Assembly: GCF_907165205.1 (NCBI RefSeq)
Contig: NC_058196.1
Location: 21,866,501-21,930,500 of the forward strand
From: Coccinella septempunctata
Lineage: Eukaryota > Arthropoda > Insecta > Coleoptera > Coccinellidae
Direction: 5' to 3'
DNA length: 64,000 bases
The notes under the pieces were generated by a model. It saw only the letters and a program-made list of their open reading frames with translations, was not told the origin of the DNA and searched no databases. Shown in pieces: positions 12,701 to 22,700 of this stretch. Numbering within the stretch: the first letter of the stretch is position 1; each line of letters opens with the position of its first letter. The position numbers were made by a program, and so were the translations under genes.

Positions 12701-14909
12701 ACTTGAATCGAAAAAATTGTTGGGCTATGTGGAAACATTTATTCAAACATTCTTCAAGAATACGTAATATAAGTTGCATGCAAGATACTTACTAGGATTT
12801 TCTGGGGCATAATGTATGTGATTATTTCTTATTGCAGGGCTAATTTGGGAGGATTTTGGATAACCAAGCGGAAAATTATTCTCTTTTGGACTGCCGCTCA
12901 CATTAGATGTTTCCCTGTAAAAAAATCGAAATCATAATTTTCTTCTCAACTTGAATGAAAATAATTGAATAATATCTTCAGAAGGTGAATTAACCTGTAT
13001 TACTAATTCAAACTTGAGATTCAGTGGAAGAATTCCCGAACTTCCTGTCGAACACCAAGAAAGTGTTTGAAACCTTCTGAATAATAATATGTCTGCAGTG
13101 ATTTGAAAAATTTGATGTGAAAGAGAGATAAATGATTAAGACAAGGTATTTAAAGTGCTTCTGAAATTTTTTAGCCGAAAGAGACTGTGAACATCAAACC
13201 AACGATGACACATTGAACAATTTTTGTCAATAATCTAGAACAATTTTATTGCTTTTCTTAAGTATTTTTCTGTCATGAGGTAGAACGTATTCATAAAAAA
13301 TTGCATAGAGTGAGAGAAAAACGCGCATGCGCAAGCTGGGAGGAAACCATTCCTATTTGCTGAAAAAAGGTCCTTCAATAATGAGACTTGGACAACTGTT
13401 TTTTTTTTCTGAACCCTGATTGAGTCACAGGCAAAATTAACCTAAGACCTACAGTTATCTTTCAAACAACTATAGAGCCATTCCAACTTCTAACCTCACT
13501 AATTAGCTCTATTCAGATTGTTGAGTGTGAAGAAGCTCTAAAATATAATAACATTAAATCAGTATTTTTTATTGATGTATTCGGTTAACTTTTGTGGATG
13601 TCTTTGAGCGCCATCTATGTATCAAAAATGGAAGATTACTTGAAGGGCAACAAAGTACCTTGGCAATTATCTAGAAGATTCTATTCGATAGATTTTAGTG
13701 CTATGTACTTAAAACAAAACAATCTGAAACATTTCATAAGTGGGACTCAAAGTCCTGAAAATAATATATTTGCATGAAGTTATCTGATTCATTGTGGATG
13801 TAGATTTCCTGATTCGCTGAAAGGGCAAGTAATGCTTAACACTTCAACAATCAGTTATCTGGAAAGGTGTTACTTGAACGAACTATACAAACAACTAGCA
13901 GCAGTTTATTGCTTTCACACAGTCCTGGGGTGATTCATTGTTAAAGATGCCAATGTCTGCAGACCATTGAATCTGAGTAGAATGAAATCGTATCTACTGA
14001 TGTATTGTAACAATTTTTAAGTGCCTTCCTAATAATGTCAATTGTTAACTTATTTTTGAGGCATGTTTGTCCTCAACTTGATATAATAAGACCTGGTTGC
14101 TCAGTTGGGGATAAAAGTTAATCCTAGATTAATTTTGACATTTCCGTTCAATTCTGTTATGTTAATCTAGGATCAACTTGAGTCTCGGCTTAATTCTGCA
14201 CTGAGCAAAGGGCCTTAGTAATATGTTTCCCTTCAAAGTAAAGTACGACAAATATTATACTCGTAGGACCTTTCATTCAAGAATCGATAGACTTTCTAGA
14301 TAGCTCCTAGATAATTATCAAGATGAAAATGGTAAGAATTATCTTATGTTGTGAAATAAAATTCAGTTCAAAACACCTACTCAAATACTTCATTTTGTTA
14401 TGAATCATCCATTTGTAATTACTAAGATCTTGATAAGACTATTTCCACCCAGTTGCGTTTCAATCACAGATGAATAATAATATGGATTCAATTTTCAAAT
14501 AACATACTGTAAGACATATTATCAAATGAAAAATTTCCTCCAAATATGTGAATTTGACAATGCAGTGACCAAAGAATTTTCATCTATTATTCAAATAAAT
14601 GAGTCACAGTGGAGACTTATAAATATAAATAATTGTTTACATGCAAATAAACGACCTTGCATGTGACATTATCAAATATTTTTGCAGATCATTTTACACC
14701 TAGGAATTAGCTGTTTTACTATGTTTTAGAGTATCTCAAACTTACCCACGGTTGAAATTGGTATCATATTCTCTACCATAATCTTTGGTATAACGATTGG
14801 TCCACCTTGTATGACCATGAGAACGACTTGGATGGTTGTTTGTATGTCTGCTAAAGGAAGATGAGTTTCTTCTAGGTTGATTATGATTATTGGAATTCAT
14901 TTCCTTCAT
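794..14909 (-). CDS. RNF38: E3 ubiquitin-protein ligase RNF38/RNF44-like (RING-H2), complete, 9 exons
   Basis: RING-type E3 ligase that moves ubiquitin from an E2 to substrates. Coding exons in transcript order: 14909-14746, 12914-12793, 12357-12130, 8270-8059, 7947-7807, 7465-7205, 4746-4457, 2599-2293, 859-794. All have AG/GT borders and matching phases, and sum to 597 codons (596 aa). The N-terminal two thirds is low complexity, rich in His, Pro, Asn, Ser and Arg. A basic patch (RKRRR) in exon 4 may be a nuclear signal. The segment ENYEALLNLAERLGEAKPRG precedes the C-terminal RING-H2, as in vertebrate RNF38/44. Zinc ligands are C543, C546, C561, H563, H566, C569, C580 and C583; the last two come from the final exon (CPIC), 1.4 kb away. 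Length and order fit the family (about 430-515 aa in vertebrates; longer here in the disordered part). The start is the first ATG after an acceptor-like TGTAG, so upstream non-coding exons are possible. Introns carry Tc1, MITE and LINE relics. Confidence 0.93.
1601..1734. repeat. Short hairpin element (MITE-like)
   Basis: The two ends are inverted copies of each other: about 50 bases starting GCTTTGTTCGTAG face a matching right arm ending CTACGAACAAGC, with about 35 bases between. Each arm contains the self-palindrome GTTCACAACSGTTGTGAAC and a conserved TACAGAGCAAGCGC-like block. A second, partial copy lies at 10484-10585. It sits in the last intron of the RNF38-like gene. No coding capacity, so a non-autonomous foldback element is likely. 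Confidence 0.7.
2895..4393 (-). mobile_element. Tc1-like DNA transposon, full-length copy
   Basis: Both ends carry inverted repeats beginning CACTGCGCAAAAAAATT (left 2895, right 4393), flanked by TA on each side, the target duplication of the Tc1/mariner superfamily. The 1.5-kb length matches Tc1 elements. A broken transposase frame runs on the minus strand. A second copy of the same element sits at 47022-48533. Inserted in an intron of the RNF38-like gene. Confidence 0.92.
3110..4116 (-). pseudogene. Tc1-like transposase (DDE, DD34E type), inactivated
   Basis: Reads from MQRETSNLTQEEC through a helix-turn-helix region (EEGWTYTRIAERF, VSHTSVSRMLQRF) and a GRPR hook into the catalytic domain. 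The first Asp is in FFTDESRF, the second in FMDDNARPH, and the Glu in SPDLNPIEQVW. The frame is broken by a TGA replacing a Trp codon after GGGSIMV (about 3524). Compared with the sister copy, about ten residues are missing before the second Asp, and there is a further frameshift near RRLRRKK. It cannot make an intact transposase. Confidence 0.9.
5046..5702. mobile_element. Inverted-repeat element family A, copy 1
   Basis: Starts TACAGGGTGAGTCTTTGAC, runs through a conserved block (AACAGTAGATTYTTGAGGTC, then ACCATTTTTTCC and AAAAGATA), and ends in a degenerate inverted copy of the same block (GGTATAGGAAAAAAGTGTTTC). The interior is non-coding and shared with the copies at 25874, 28936, 38994, 45668 and 55555. 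The extreme right end is lost. Non-autonomous DNA transposon, superfamily uncertain. Confidence 0.85.
5735..6245 (-). pseudogene. Decayed Tc1-like transposase relic (second lineage) behind a family-A end
   Basis: Begins with a 25-base stub of a family-A end (TACAGGGTGAGTCTTCGAC at about 5736). From about 5770 the minus strand reads pieces of a Tc1-type transposase: a first-Asp block TDDSRFCLVNFDGRIFVWR near 6060-6110 and a final block SDMNCIEHVW near 5810-5860. Frames are interrupted several times. A related piece is at 53180-53400. Confidence 0.72.
6285..7110 (+). mobile_element. LINE (non-LTR retrotransposon) 3' fragment with C-terminal zinc-finger-like motif
   Basis: In broken frames it reads HVKQFKYFGSFINT, then EIHNRINSASQAFWKLKDR, RRIMRIRWFHKVYNAEVLQR and RARLCWSGHILSMQDTRLPK, ending with a C2H2-like motif CPECGRICKSRLGLFSHRR before the stop. 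This block order is typical of the C-terminal part of the pol protein of common invertebrate LINEs. A second fragment of the same element lies on the minus strand at 53418-53932. It is 5' truncated, as is usual for LINEs, and ends about 95 bases from an RNF38 exon. Confidence 0.82.
8320..8745. repeat. Imperfect direct repeat about 350 bp apart
   Basis: A block of about 75 bases starting ATAACCCAAATATCCCAGGA recurs at about 8671 as ATAACCCAAATAGCCAGC, followed in both by TAATGATTAG and a CCTAARAACAAAAATGC-like stretch. Non-coding, in an intron of the RNF38-like gene. Probably two monomers or relics of a dispersed repeat. Confidence 0.55.
10201..10376 (+). repeat. Dispersed repeat family C (copy)
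   Basis: Shares a long block (GGTAATTTTTRGTTGAMCG, TTTTGACCAGTTCTACCTTC) with 33416-33560 and, in the opposite orientation, with about 1040-1125. The right end is CACCCTGTATA, which is the same terminus, inverted, as family A. Likely another non-autonomous inverted-repeat element. Confidence 0.6.
10484..10585. repeat. Partial copy of the hairpin element at 1601-1734
   Basis: Contains GTACAGAGCAAGCGCAATTC, the central AAAATCCA stretch and the GTTCACAACCGTTGTGAAC palindrome. The left arm is missing, so it is a half element. Confidence 0.65.
12915..14745. other. First coding intron of the RNF38-like gene
   Basis: No exon, repeat with recognised relatives or transposon was identified here. Confidence 0.45.
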
Positions 14910-15544
14910 ACACTACAAAGCATATTCACAATAAAACGTTTAATGGAGAAATTCGGAGATAACCTTGTAACTTGTATACAATCACTATTGAGCAAGACTG
15001 AATAATTTCCTATCTTATTGTGGTTTTATTAGACTATTGATCCAGTTGAGATATTATGCATGACTGTCTGCTTAGTGGAATAAAAACATCACGAAGTGAA
15101 ATAAGCCTTGAAATTGTCATGAAACACTTGGCACAAAACAAACTTTGATAAAATTCCCAAAACTATTAACTACGTAGGCTTAACTAACATCCTCCTTTCC
15201 AACAAATTTCTCCTTTTATTTTGATTACAATGAGGAGTGGAAGGCGCAAGGCCTGGTGGGAGGAAATTGAGTGAAAAGTGAAGAATCCATAGCTGACTGA
15301 CATATGAAGCTGCGTTCCAGTTGAAGGAAAATGAATTTTCATTCAACTTCACCAGATTTCAAGCACTGGTGAGATTGTTCGGAGTTTTTGTTTTACATTA
15401 TTTGTGACAAAGCTTCAGGATCGTCATTCATGGATGCACAAAAATTGATTTCATTCCAGGATTTCCAGGAGTTTAGAAGAAACTGGTGGAACCATTTTCT
15501 TTAACGGAGATTTTTTATCGAAGCAGTGGCAGCTCTTGATCAGT

Positions 15545-16562
15545 TTATTTACGCTTTCTTTTTGACCGTTTGAGCAGCTCCTGGGCAGCTCCGGTGCATC
15601 TCACTCGAGCACCGACGCGTTCTTTTTGATTGGGGCGTGAAGCACCGGAGCAGCTCGCGTTCCCTTCCCCTGCCCCCTCTTGCACCAACCGAAATGCTGG
15701 TGCACGTCGAGGGCTTGAAGCCCGTAAACAAACTTTTTGGTTATGTTTACATATGTCAACAAATATTAGAAGTCGTGTATTGTTGAAATTTGTGGATTAA
15801 TACTATAAAAAGGCTGTAATACACCTTATGGACCACCTAAGATTGATTTTTTCGTCAATTGAAGCTGTCAGTTAGTTTTTTTATTGAGTAAATGAATAAA
15901 GAATCAATGTTAGATGGAATTAGAACTGAATGATTTCGAATGAAGATAGGATTCGTTCTTTCAGGTTTGAAGAGTGAACTAATCATTTTTTTCATGAATG
16001 CATAATTTTTAGAGATCGATCAAATGAATAAACGACAAGCTTCAGTTTAGTAGCGCCCATCAGTGAAAATGTAGCATTTCTTTTCAAATAAGTTTATATT
16101 TCACGTATTTGAATGCAATTTTCGTAAAATCAGAACACTCTTTACCTACTTTTACCAAAGAGGATTATTAACAAAGCTTTGAGAGATGAAATCATTGTTA
16201 AATAATTTTTTCAAGTTTTATATCTACAGACATATCCAGTATTTTGTATATTTTTACTCTCCATAGCAAAGAAAGGGTAATGTTTACCCGGTAAATCAAG
16301 TTTTTCAACCAAATATATGGCAATAGATTTCGAAAAAATAGTGAAACTTATTAATAATCAACGACTTTAACGTCAAACTGAAAACAAATAATCCAAAGAA
16401 CCGCGAATCCGGACTTGTCTCTTGTCATTTTGCTCAACAGCTGATCATCCAACTCGCTGCGCGCAGTTGGCGCACTAATAACCGTTTTATTTGGAACAGC
16501 TCAGGGGCGAGAAGCCCGGAGCTGTACCGGTGCATGAAGCACCAAAAAGAAAGCGCCTTATG
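15545..16562. mobile_element. Putative inverted-repeat element between RNF38 and GrpE
   Basis: The left end reads ACGCTTTCTTTTTG followed by GC-rich runs of AGCAGCTCC, GGTGCA and AGCACCG. The right end is its inverse (AGCTGTACCGGTGCATGAAG, then CACCAAAAAGAAAGCG). GC-rich ends enclose an AT-rich middle with no open frame. The arrangement suggests a non-autonomous DNA transposon of about 1 kb; the target duplication is not clear. It lies in the shared upstream region of the two divergent genes. Confidence 0.5.
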
Positions 16563-16680
16563 GCAAGAGCATAGAAAATATAAATGTCAAACTGTCCTGC
16601 TTGTGGAATAACCTCAATTTGTTTAATCAGCATTCAGTTTGTGAAAAAGTTCCTATAGGAATATTAGTTTGGAAAAGATA

Positions 16681-17748
16681 ATGGCCTTACGGGTTACTCA
16701 TTTTTGGAGATGTGGTAAATTACTGAATGAAAATATTCAGTTGATGTCCAGGTATGAATTCAAGAGAAGAGTTATCTTACGTTACGATAATTTTCTCAAT
16801 GTTTCCTAAGGTCATTGTTGACTTCCAATCTGAGATGTAATACTGCTGCGGAAAAAGAAAAATCATCTGAAGCACAGGCTCCCCCAGTGGCTGAAGGAAA
16901 ATCTGATGAATTGGGTGATAAACTTAATGCTTCTGTTGAAGATCTGAATAAGAAAGTGTTAGATCTTACAGAGAAAAATAATGATTTAATGGTACGATTT
17001 TATCATTCAATATTGCGTAAGGCATTTCTGTCGGTCATTTTCTAATTACATATTTCAAATTTTTCGGACCTCTAAATTATATATTTTCGTTTTGTTACTT
17101 AAATTTTCAGAAATTGAATAAGGTTGAAATTCTTCTACTAAAAGTTTTTACCCTTACATTGACCATTACTATAGTTAATATATGGTAACAAGATGCTTCA
17201 TTTCTGAAAATCTCGAATTACTTTTCAATACTTTTGTTGAAATTTATGACTTCTAGGATAAATACAAAAGGGCTCTTGCAGATGGTGAGAATATGAGGCA
17301 ACGTTTAACAAAACAAATAGCAGATGCCAAAATATTTGGGATTCAAAGTTTCTGCAAAGATCTCTTAGATGTAGCAGATGTTTTAGCTAAAGCTACTGAA
17401 ACTGTACCAAAAAATGAACTAAATGAAAAAAATCCACACTTGAAATCCTTATATGAGGGACTTGTTATGACAGAAGCTCAGATGAAAACTGTTTTTAAGA
17501 GATATGGTCTTGAACCAGTCAATCCTGTAAATGAAAAATTTGACCCAAATTACCATGAAGCCCTTTTCCAACAAGTAAGTTTCTCCAATGTAAAATTGAT
17601 TCCAATCTGTGATGTTTATGCTCATAATGGTGAATTATTTCAGGAAGTAGAAGGGAAGGAACCTGGAACTGTTGTTGTAGTATCAAAGATTGGTTATAAA
17701 CTCCATGATAGAGTGCTTAGACCAGCACTTGTAGGTGTATCCAAATAG
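16681..17748 (+). CDS. GrpE: GrpE protein homolog, mitochondrial (Hsp70 nucleotide exchange factor), complete, 4 exons
   Basis: Releases ADP from mitochondrial Hsp70 (mortalin) in the matrix and so drives the import motor and folding cycle. Exons 16681-16751, 16811-16991, 17257-17574 and 17644-17748 join in phase to 225 codons (224 aa), the usual size. Residues 1 to about 30 (MALRVTHFWRC start) are basic and hydrophobic without acid residues, fitting a matrix presequence. An acidic/lysine linker follows, then a predicted long helix (DKLNASVEDLNKKVLDLTEK onward). The GrpE core contains IQSFCKDLLDVADVLAKA and YEGLVMTEAQMKTVFKRYGL. The C-terminal beta domain holds FDPNYHEALFQ and GTVVVVSKIGYKLHDRVLRP, ending ALVGVSK as in other GrpE proteins. 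All key blocks are intact. Confidence 0.96.
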
Positions 17749-17805
17749 ATTAATTGTGTTTAAAAATGTACTTCTTTATTTCACTTTTTGTTACTTTTAT
17801 GTTGA

Positions 17806-17811
17806 AATAAA
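17806..17811 (+). promoter_or_regulatory. Polyadenylation signal AATAAA of GrpE
   Basis: AATAAA 58 bases after the GrpE stop, the expected spacing for a short 3' untranslated region. Confidence 0.7.
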
Positions 17812-17841
17812 ATATATATGTATATAAAATTTAGTCATTTC

Positions 17842-17847
17842 TTTATT
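17842..17847 (-). promoter_or_regulatory. Polyadenylation signal AATAAA of the small minus-strand gene
   Basis: AATAAA on the minus strand, about 90 bases past the stop of the 83-residue gene. The two convergent genes therefore have 3' ends that nearly touch or overlap. Confidence 0.6.
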
Positions 17848-17938
17848 TATCAGAAACATTAAGCATTGTATGAGAATTGCATCTTGTCCCTATGCAAGGC
17901 TATAAGTCTTCACAGATTCAGCATCTATCAAATTTAGA

Positions 17939-18460
17939 TTACAGTGAATCTAACTTGTTAGAGTTGGGATGTGCTGTCAAGTCAATGGAAAAATGAGTTG
18001 AGGTTATGTGAATATTCTTCCATTTTGCTGGGGCAACTCCAACCTGATGAACTTCCCTTTTAAAATCCTGTAGGAAATTTTTATTTCATATGAAAAGAGA
18101 CTTATAATTACGAAAAAAGACTAATGAAAAATGAGTATTTTATTATTTCGAAATTTTCTTTTCTTGGAATTGGAATGGAGAAACAGTGGCATATTTTTTA
18201 TGTAGCAGCTGAGGCAAAAAAATTAAAATTGGAAGTTGTGTGACGCTCGATAATAAAAAGGGCTTGTGACTCATTGGTACTCTTTCATCGACAAAAATTG
18301 GCTGTAGAGATGAGCGATCTGGATATTTCAAATAACACTGGCCGTAATTGGCCAATAAGCGTTCTTCTGAAGCAGCCTTCCGGCCTCTTTAATTCTAGTA
18401 GTTGATAGGTACCGATAATCTGAAGGATACCATGACCGTACATATCCGAACAGCCGCCAT
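17939..18460 (-). CDS. Small three-exon gene, unrecognised 83-residue protein
   Basis: I do not recognise this protein. The start is AAGATGGCGGC, a strong initiation context. The proposed exons are 18460-18442, 18384-18281 and 18067-17939, with AG/GT borders and phases that agree; both introns are small (57 and about 213 bases). The product starts MAAVRIC and has a middle part with EERLLANYGQCYLKYPDRSS. It ends in a polar segment with GVAPAKWKNIHITSTHFSID and the final residues NSNKLDSL. There are two Cys, no membrane segment, and a net basic N-terminus. The last exon is bounded by CCTACAG and an in-frame TAA followed by a polyadenylation signal. The first intron is the weakest part of the model; a first-exon variant is possible. 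Tail to tail with GrpE. Confidence 0.6.
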
Positions 18461-19731
18461 CTTAGCGAACATTTTCAAAATTTTAGTACAAGAATATATT
18501 TTCTGCTGATTCGAAGAAATAGAATCATTTTTCTCCAACTTCTACCATTTTTTATAGCCCTTTGAAACTCGTCAATCAGATCTACCGCACCCTGTCCTGT
18601 ATGTCTAGACAGTGAAAACCATATATAGCACAGAACACGAATATATATAGTCCAAAGGGAGCCTTTTAAGCTTGCTGTGTTTCGCAGAGGATGGGGTATT
18701 TACTCAACGGTTCAGTCTTCAATGAGCTTTAGGTTAGGCTTATAGATTTTTAACATTTGTTACACCTCAAAATCTTGTTCTCATTTCCTGGCAATGGATT
18801 TACACATTGCAGAAAATTTAAGAATTATCCATTTATACAGGAAAGGCCCATATTCTTTAATATTGAAAAAATTTTCGTCGCATCACAAAAATCAAACAAA
18901 CAATTTGTATTCTATATAAGACCTCTTTATTGCTCATTCAATGTGTTACAACCTGTGTATATAATATTATGCAATATGGGTGGGCATATCGCGTCTAGGA
19001 GAAAAGGAATAATTATTAATTTAACCGATAGATTGTTTTAAATGTTTCTTGAAGCTCATCTTGAATGACCTGAATGTATAGGTCTTCGAGATATCTCCAC
19101 AGGTAGGTACCTAAACTGTTACAAAACTGTGAAAATCTCACTGAGAAACCGTTACGAAATATAATTGGTGGAATACGGAATTTTCACAAAACTAATCTCG
19201 AAAGGACTATTTACAGACGCACCAAAAGGATAAAATCTCATGAAATAATATTCCTCATCAGGTTGTATTCGGGTAAAAACCCTACGGTTAAAAGCGGATG
19301 GTGTGGAAGTAGCCTAAGTCTCTTGTTCTCAAGATGACTTCACCGAAATTCTTTTATTCAAATTATCAATGGCATATATAGTTGAAATATGTTGGGTTAT
19401 CTATTTTCGACATAACTCCGATTTTTCCGCAAATTCCAGGTGGTTTCGGAATTTCCGATTCTATTCTAACACCCAATAATTCGTCGCGATTAGAATTCGC
19501 TATTTACATATACGCCGAAAGTATTTTCTCTCTGGAAATTTCAAGGGGTATAAAAAACAGTACAACGAATTCTTAATGGCTTCGAAAAAATGATGGGTTT
19601 CACGTAGATGACGGCTGAAAAGTTTACTCGGAAAAATGATAATTACGAATTATTTGCTGATAATTTTCACTTATATATTGTAGCTCCTTCTTGTATTACC
19701 AGTTGCGCTGTTGAAGGAAATCGTGTTCAAT
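18461..19731. other. Intergenic, no feature recognised
   Basis: Holds the upstream region of the small minus-strand gene and of the plus-strand protease. Open frames here (for example 18757-19041) show no family resemblance. No clear TATA box or repeat was assigned. Confidence 0.45.
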
Positions 19732-22700
19732 ATGCTGCTCATCAAGTTTACATTTTCATTGATCTTGATTAACAATTGTGGTGAGTTTATTTATACAAAA
19801 ATTCTGATACAATGAATTAAAATACCAGAATTCAACAAGTACCTGCATCGGTTATTTTTCGAACACAGTAATTTTTGTTCAGCATTTTGGATCAGCTGAC
19901 CTTTGAGAGGACCGCTATGGGACACACAAAGTTTGTGTTAATGTGATTTCGAGTGGTTTCCATGCATCCTCATGAATTTTCTTTGAGTAAATGTGGTTCA
20001 GTGAAATTATTTATCCCTCACTGGTGATATATGGAAGTGCGACTATAATAATCGTACAATTTTAAAGTTTTCCGATCATAAAAATGTTGGTTTGTTTTTG
20101 TCCCTCAAGTGACATCAATCCGAAATGCCTTAAAAATAATACATTTTTTGGAACTGATTCGACATATCAAGCTTGCTATTGCTATTTGACGTCTAAAATA
20201 TCGGAAACATTATTGTTAACAATGAAGGAATGATCACGCCTTAACAGAGAGAGGCAATGAATACAATAATAAGGATTAATTCAGATGCATACCACCTACC
20301 GATATGAATATCAACAAGTGATATGATCCAAATTGCCATCGTCAGGTCAACGAAAGGGAGAATGTTCCACCGAAGAAGAGCAGATGCTGACCGTGATTTC
20401 GGTAGCATTTGACCTCGTCCAACCTTGGTCAGCATCTGCTCTTCTTCGGCGAAAGATGATGGTAACCAAATCAGTTCGTCATGTGTATTAATAAAAAAAA
20501 ATGTTTCAGTTAAAAGTCAAGAAGAAATTGACGACGACATCGATCTCAGAATAGTTGGTGGACAAGACGCGAGAGATTCAGCATATCCATACCAAGTTTC
20601 AGTTCAAGAATTGCAACAGCATATATGTGGTGGTTCCATTATAGGTGATAGGTGGATTCTAACAGCTGCGCATTGTACTGTAGGGTAAGTTGACGGAATT
20701 TTGAAATCGATTTCGAAATTCCAGCTTCTGTTATAATTTGAACCGATTCTGAAGGTTCAGAAAACGATAAGAAAAAAGGACGCACCATATTGTTCACCAC
20801 TCTGGTTTCTGCTTCCGACGGGTTTGCACTCCAGCCAGAAAATCGTACTCCCAGAAGTAGTAGAACTAGGTATGATAAGGGGTTGAAACTGAGCTTCCCA
20901 AGTAAAAGTACAGAGTGTTGTTTTGCATCTGGACTTGGTCTGCGGAAGTTGTCCCAAGTGGTTTTTCTGGCACTGGCTACTTGTTGAGCGATTAAAATCA
21001 CAATGCGTTCCTTACATTTAACGTTTGAATAGAAGCAACTTCAAGAATCACTCGTACTAAAAGCGAAAGAAAAAATCGCTTACGATCCCAAACGCCTTAC
21101 GGGTGTTACGGATTCGTTCGCCAGCTAGAACCAAGAAACTCTTAGCGGGCAATGAAGACGGGCCTAAGTTTCAAAACTACGGGATTGCAGGTTGGAGATA
21201 AACAAAGCACGGCGTTGGGAAACGGTACTCTACTGTGTTTTCAGCTTCCAACGGGTTTGCACGCCAGCCAGAAATCGTACTTCCAGCGAAGAAAATCCCA
21301 AAAGGGTAAGCGAAAATAGTACACAATTGTTCATCACTGTCCTGAGGTTTCTGCTTCTAACGGGTTTGCACTCCACCCAGAAAATTGTACTCCCAGAAGT
21401 AGTAGAACAAGGTATGATAAAGGGTTGAAACTGAGGTCCCAAGTAAAAGTACATAATGCTATTTTACCTCTGGACTCGGTCTGCGGAAGTTGTCCCCAGT
21501 GGTTTTTCTGGCACTGCCTACTTGTTGAGCGGTTTAAATCACGGTGGCGTACTTTACCTCTAACGTTCGAATAGAAGCAACTTCAAGAATCACTCGGACT
21601 AAAATCGAAAGAGAAAATCGCATTCGATCTCAAACGCCCTACGGGTGTTACGGATTTTTCGTTCACCAACTAGAACCAAGAAACTCTTAGCGGGCAATGG
21701 AGACGAGCCAAATTCAAAACTACGCTATTGCAGGTTGGGGGGAAACAAAACATGGCGTTGCGAAACGGTACCCTACTCTGTTTTCAGCTGCCAATGGGTT
21801 TGCACGCCAGCCAGAAATCGTACTTCCAGTGAAGAGAAACCCAAAAAGATGAGCGAAAATGGTGAACAATTGTTCATCACTCTGGTTTCTGCTTCCAAAG
21901 GGTTTGCACTCCAACCAGAAAATTGTAAAATTCGCGTCGATGAAGATGTCTTGACTTCGGCATATCGGTCCTATATAACGAAAAAAACTCGGTTACCTCC
22001 CAATCCAAGATGTTTTTCACGGTGCTACATCGTTTTTCAGAATTGAAAAAGGAATATGAAAACGGTCCTGAATGTTTACCGTTTCAAAGGATGTCAAAAA
22101 TCCCGAATTGAAATTGAAAGTATGTAAATTAAAATTAAAACGATCAAAATTAATCTAAAATGAAGGTGCATTTCTGTAAAAAAAAGATACTTCATTCCAA
22201 CACTTTTTTCCAGTAATAAATAGATGCCAAGTAGATGCTGACTATGGTTTCGGTCTTATCTGACCTCTTCAGAACAACATTATAAAAGTTGGGAAAATTA
22301 ATTGAGTTGGTCCCGTAGATAGAGGAAAGAGAAGATACCGCATTGCGCAGCTACGAAGGAGAGCTCTCTGTGTCCAACATCAACTTGTTTTTGTTTACGT
22401 TTACCCCAATCCGAATCTATCGTTTTCGGCATATTTTCCACAAATTACACAATTTCCTGGCATGTCAACACCGAAATTCTTGATACTCAAGTCTTAAAAC
22501 GCACGAAACACTATTACATCGAACACAAATACGATAATAAACATTCAAATATTGGGGTAAACGTAAACAAACATGGAGTAGATGCACAGTAAATGTCAAC
22601 AAAAACATAGAGATGTTGGACACACTTTTCGTTGTTTACGTTATCTTCCCCTTCCTCTATCTACGGTTGGTCCTCGTTTCCTATCAGTATCAGTATAAGT

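Noticed and set aside
18143..18355. 70-codon minus-strand open frame ending KISK
   Set aside because: Its N-terminal part is the second exon of the small gene. The rest is reading into the intron past a good donor (AGA then GTACCA), so it was not annotated as a separate gene.
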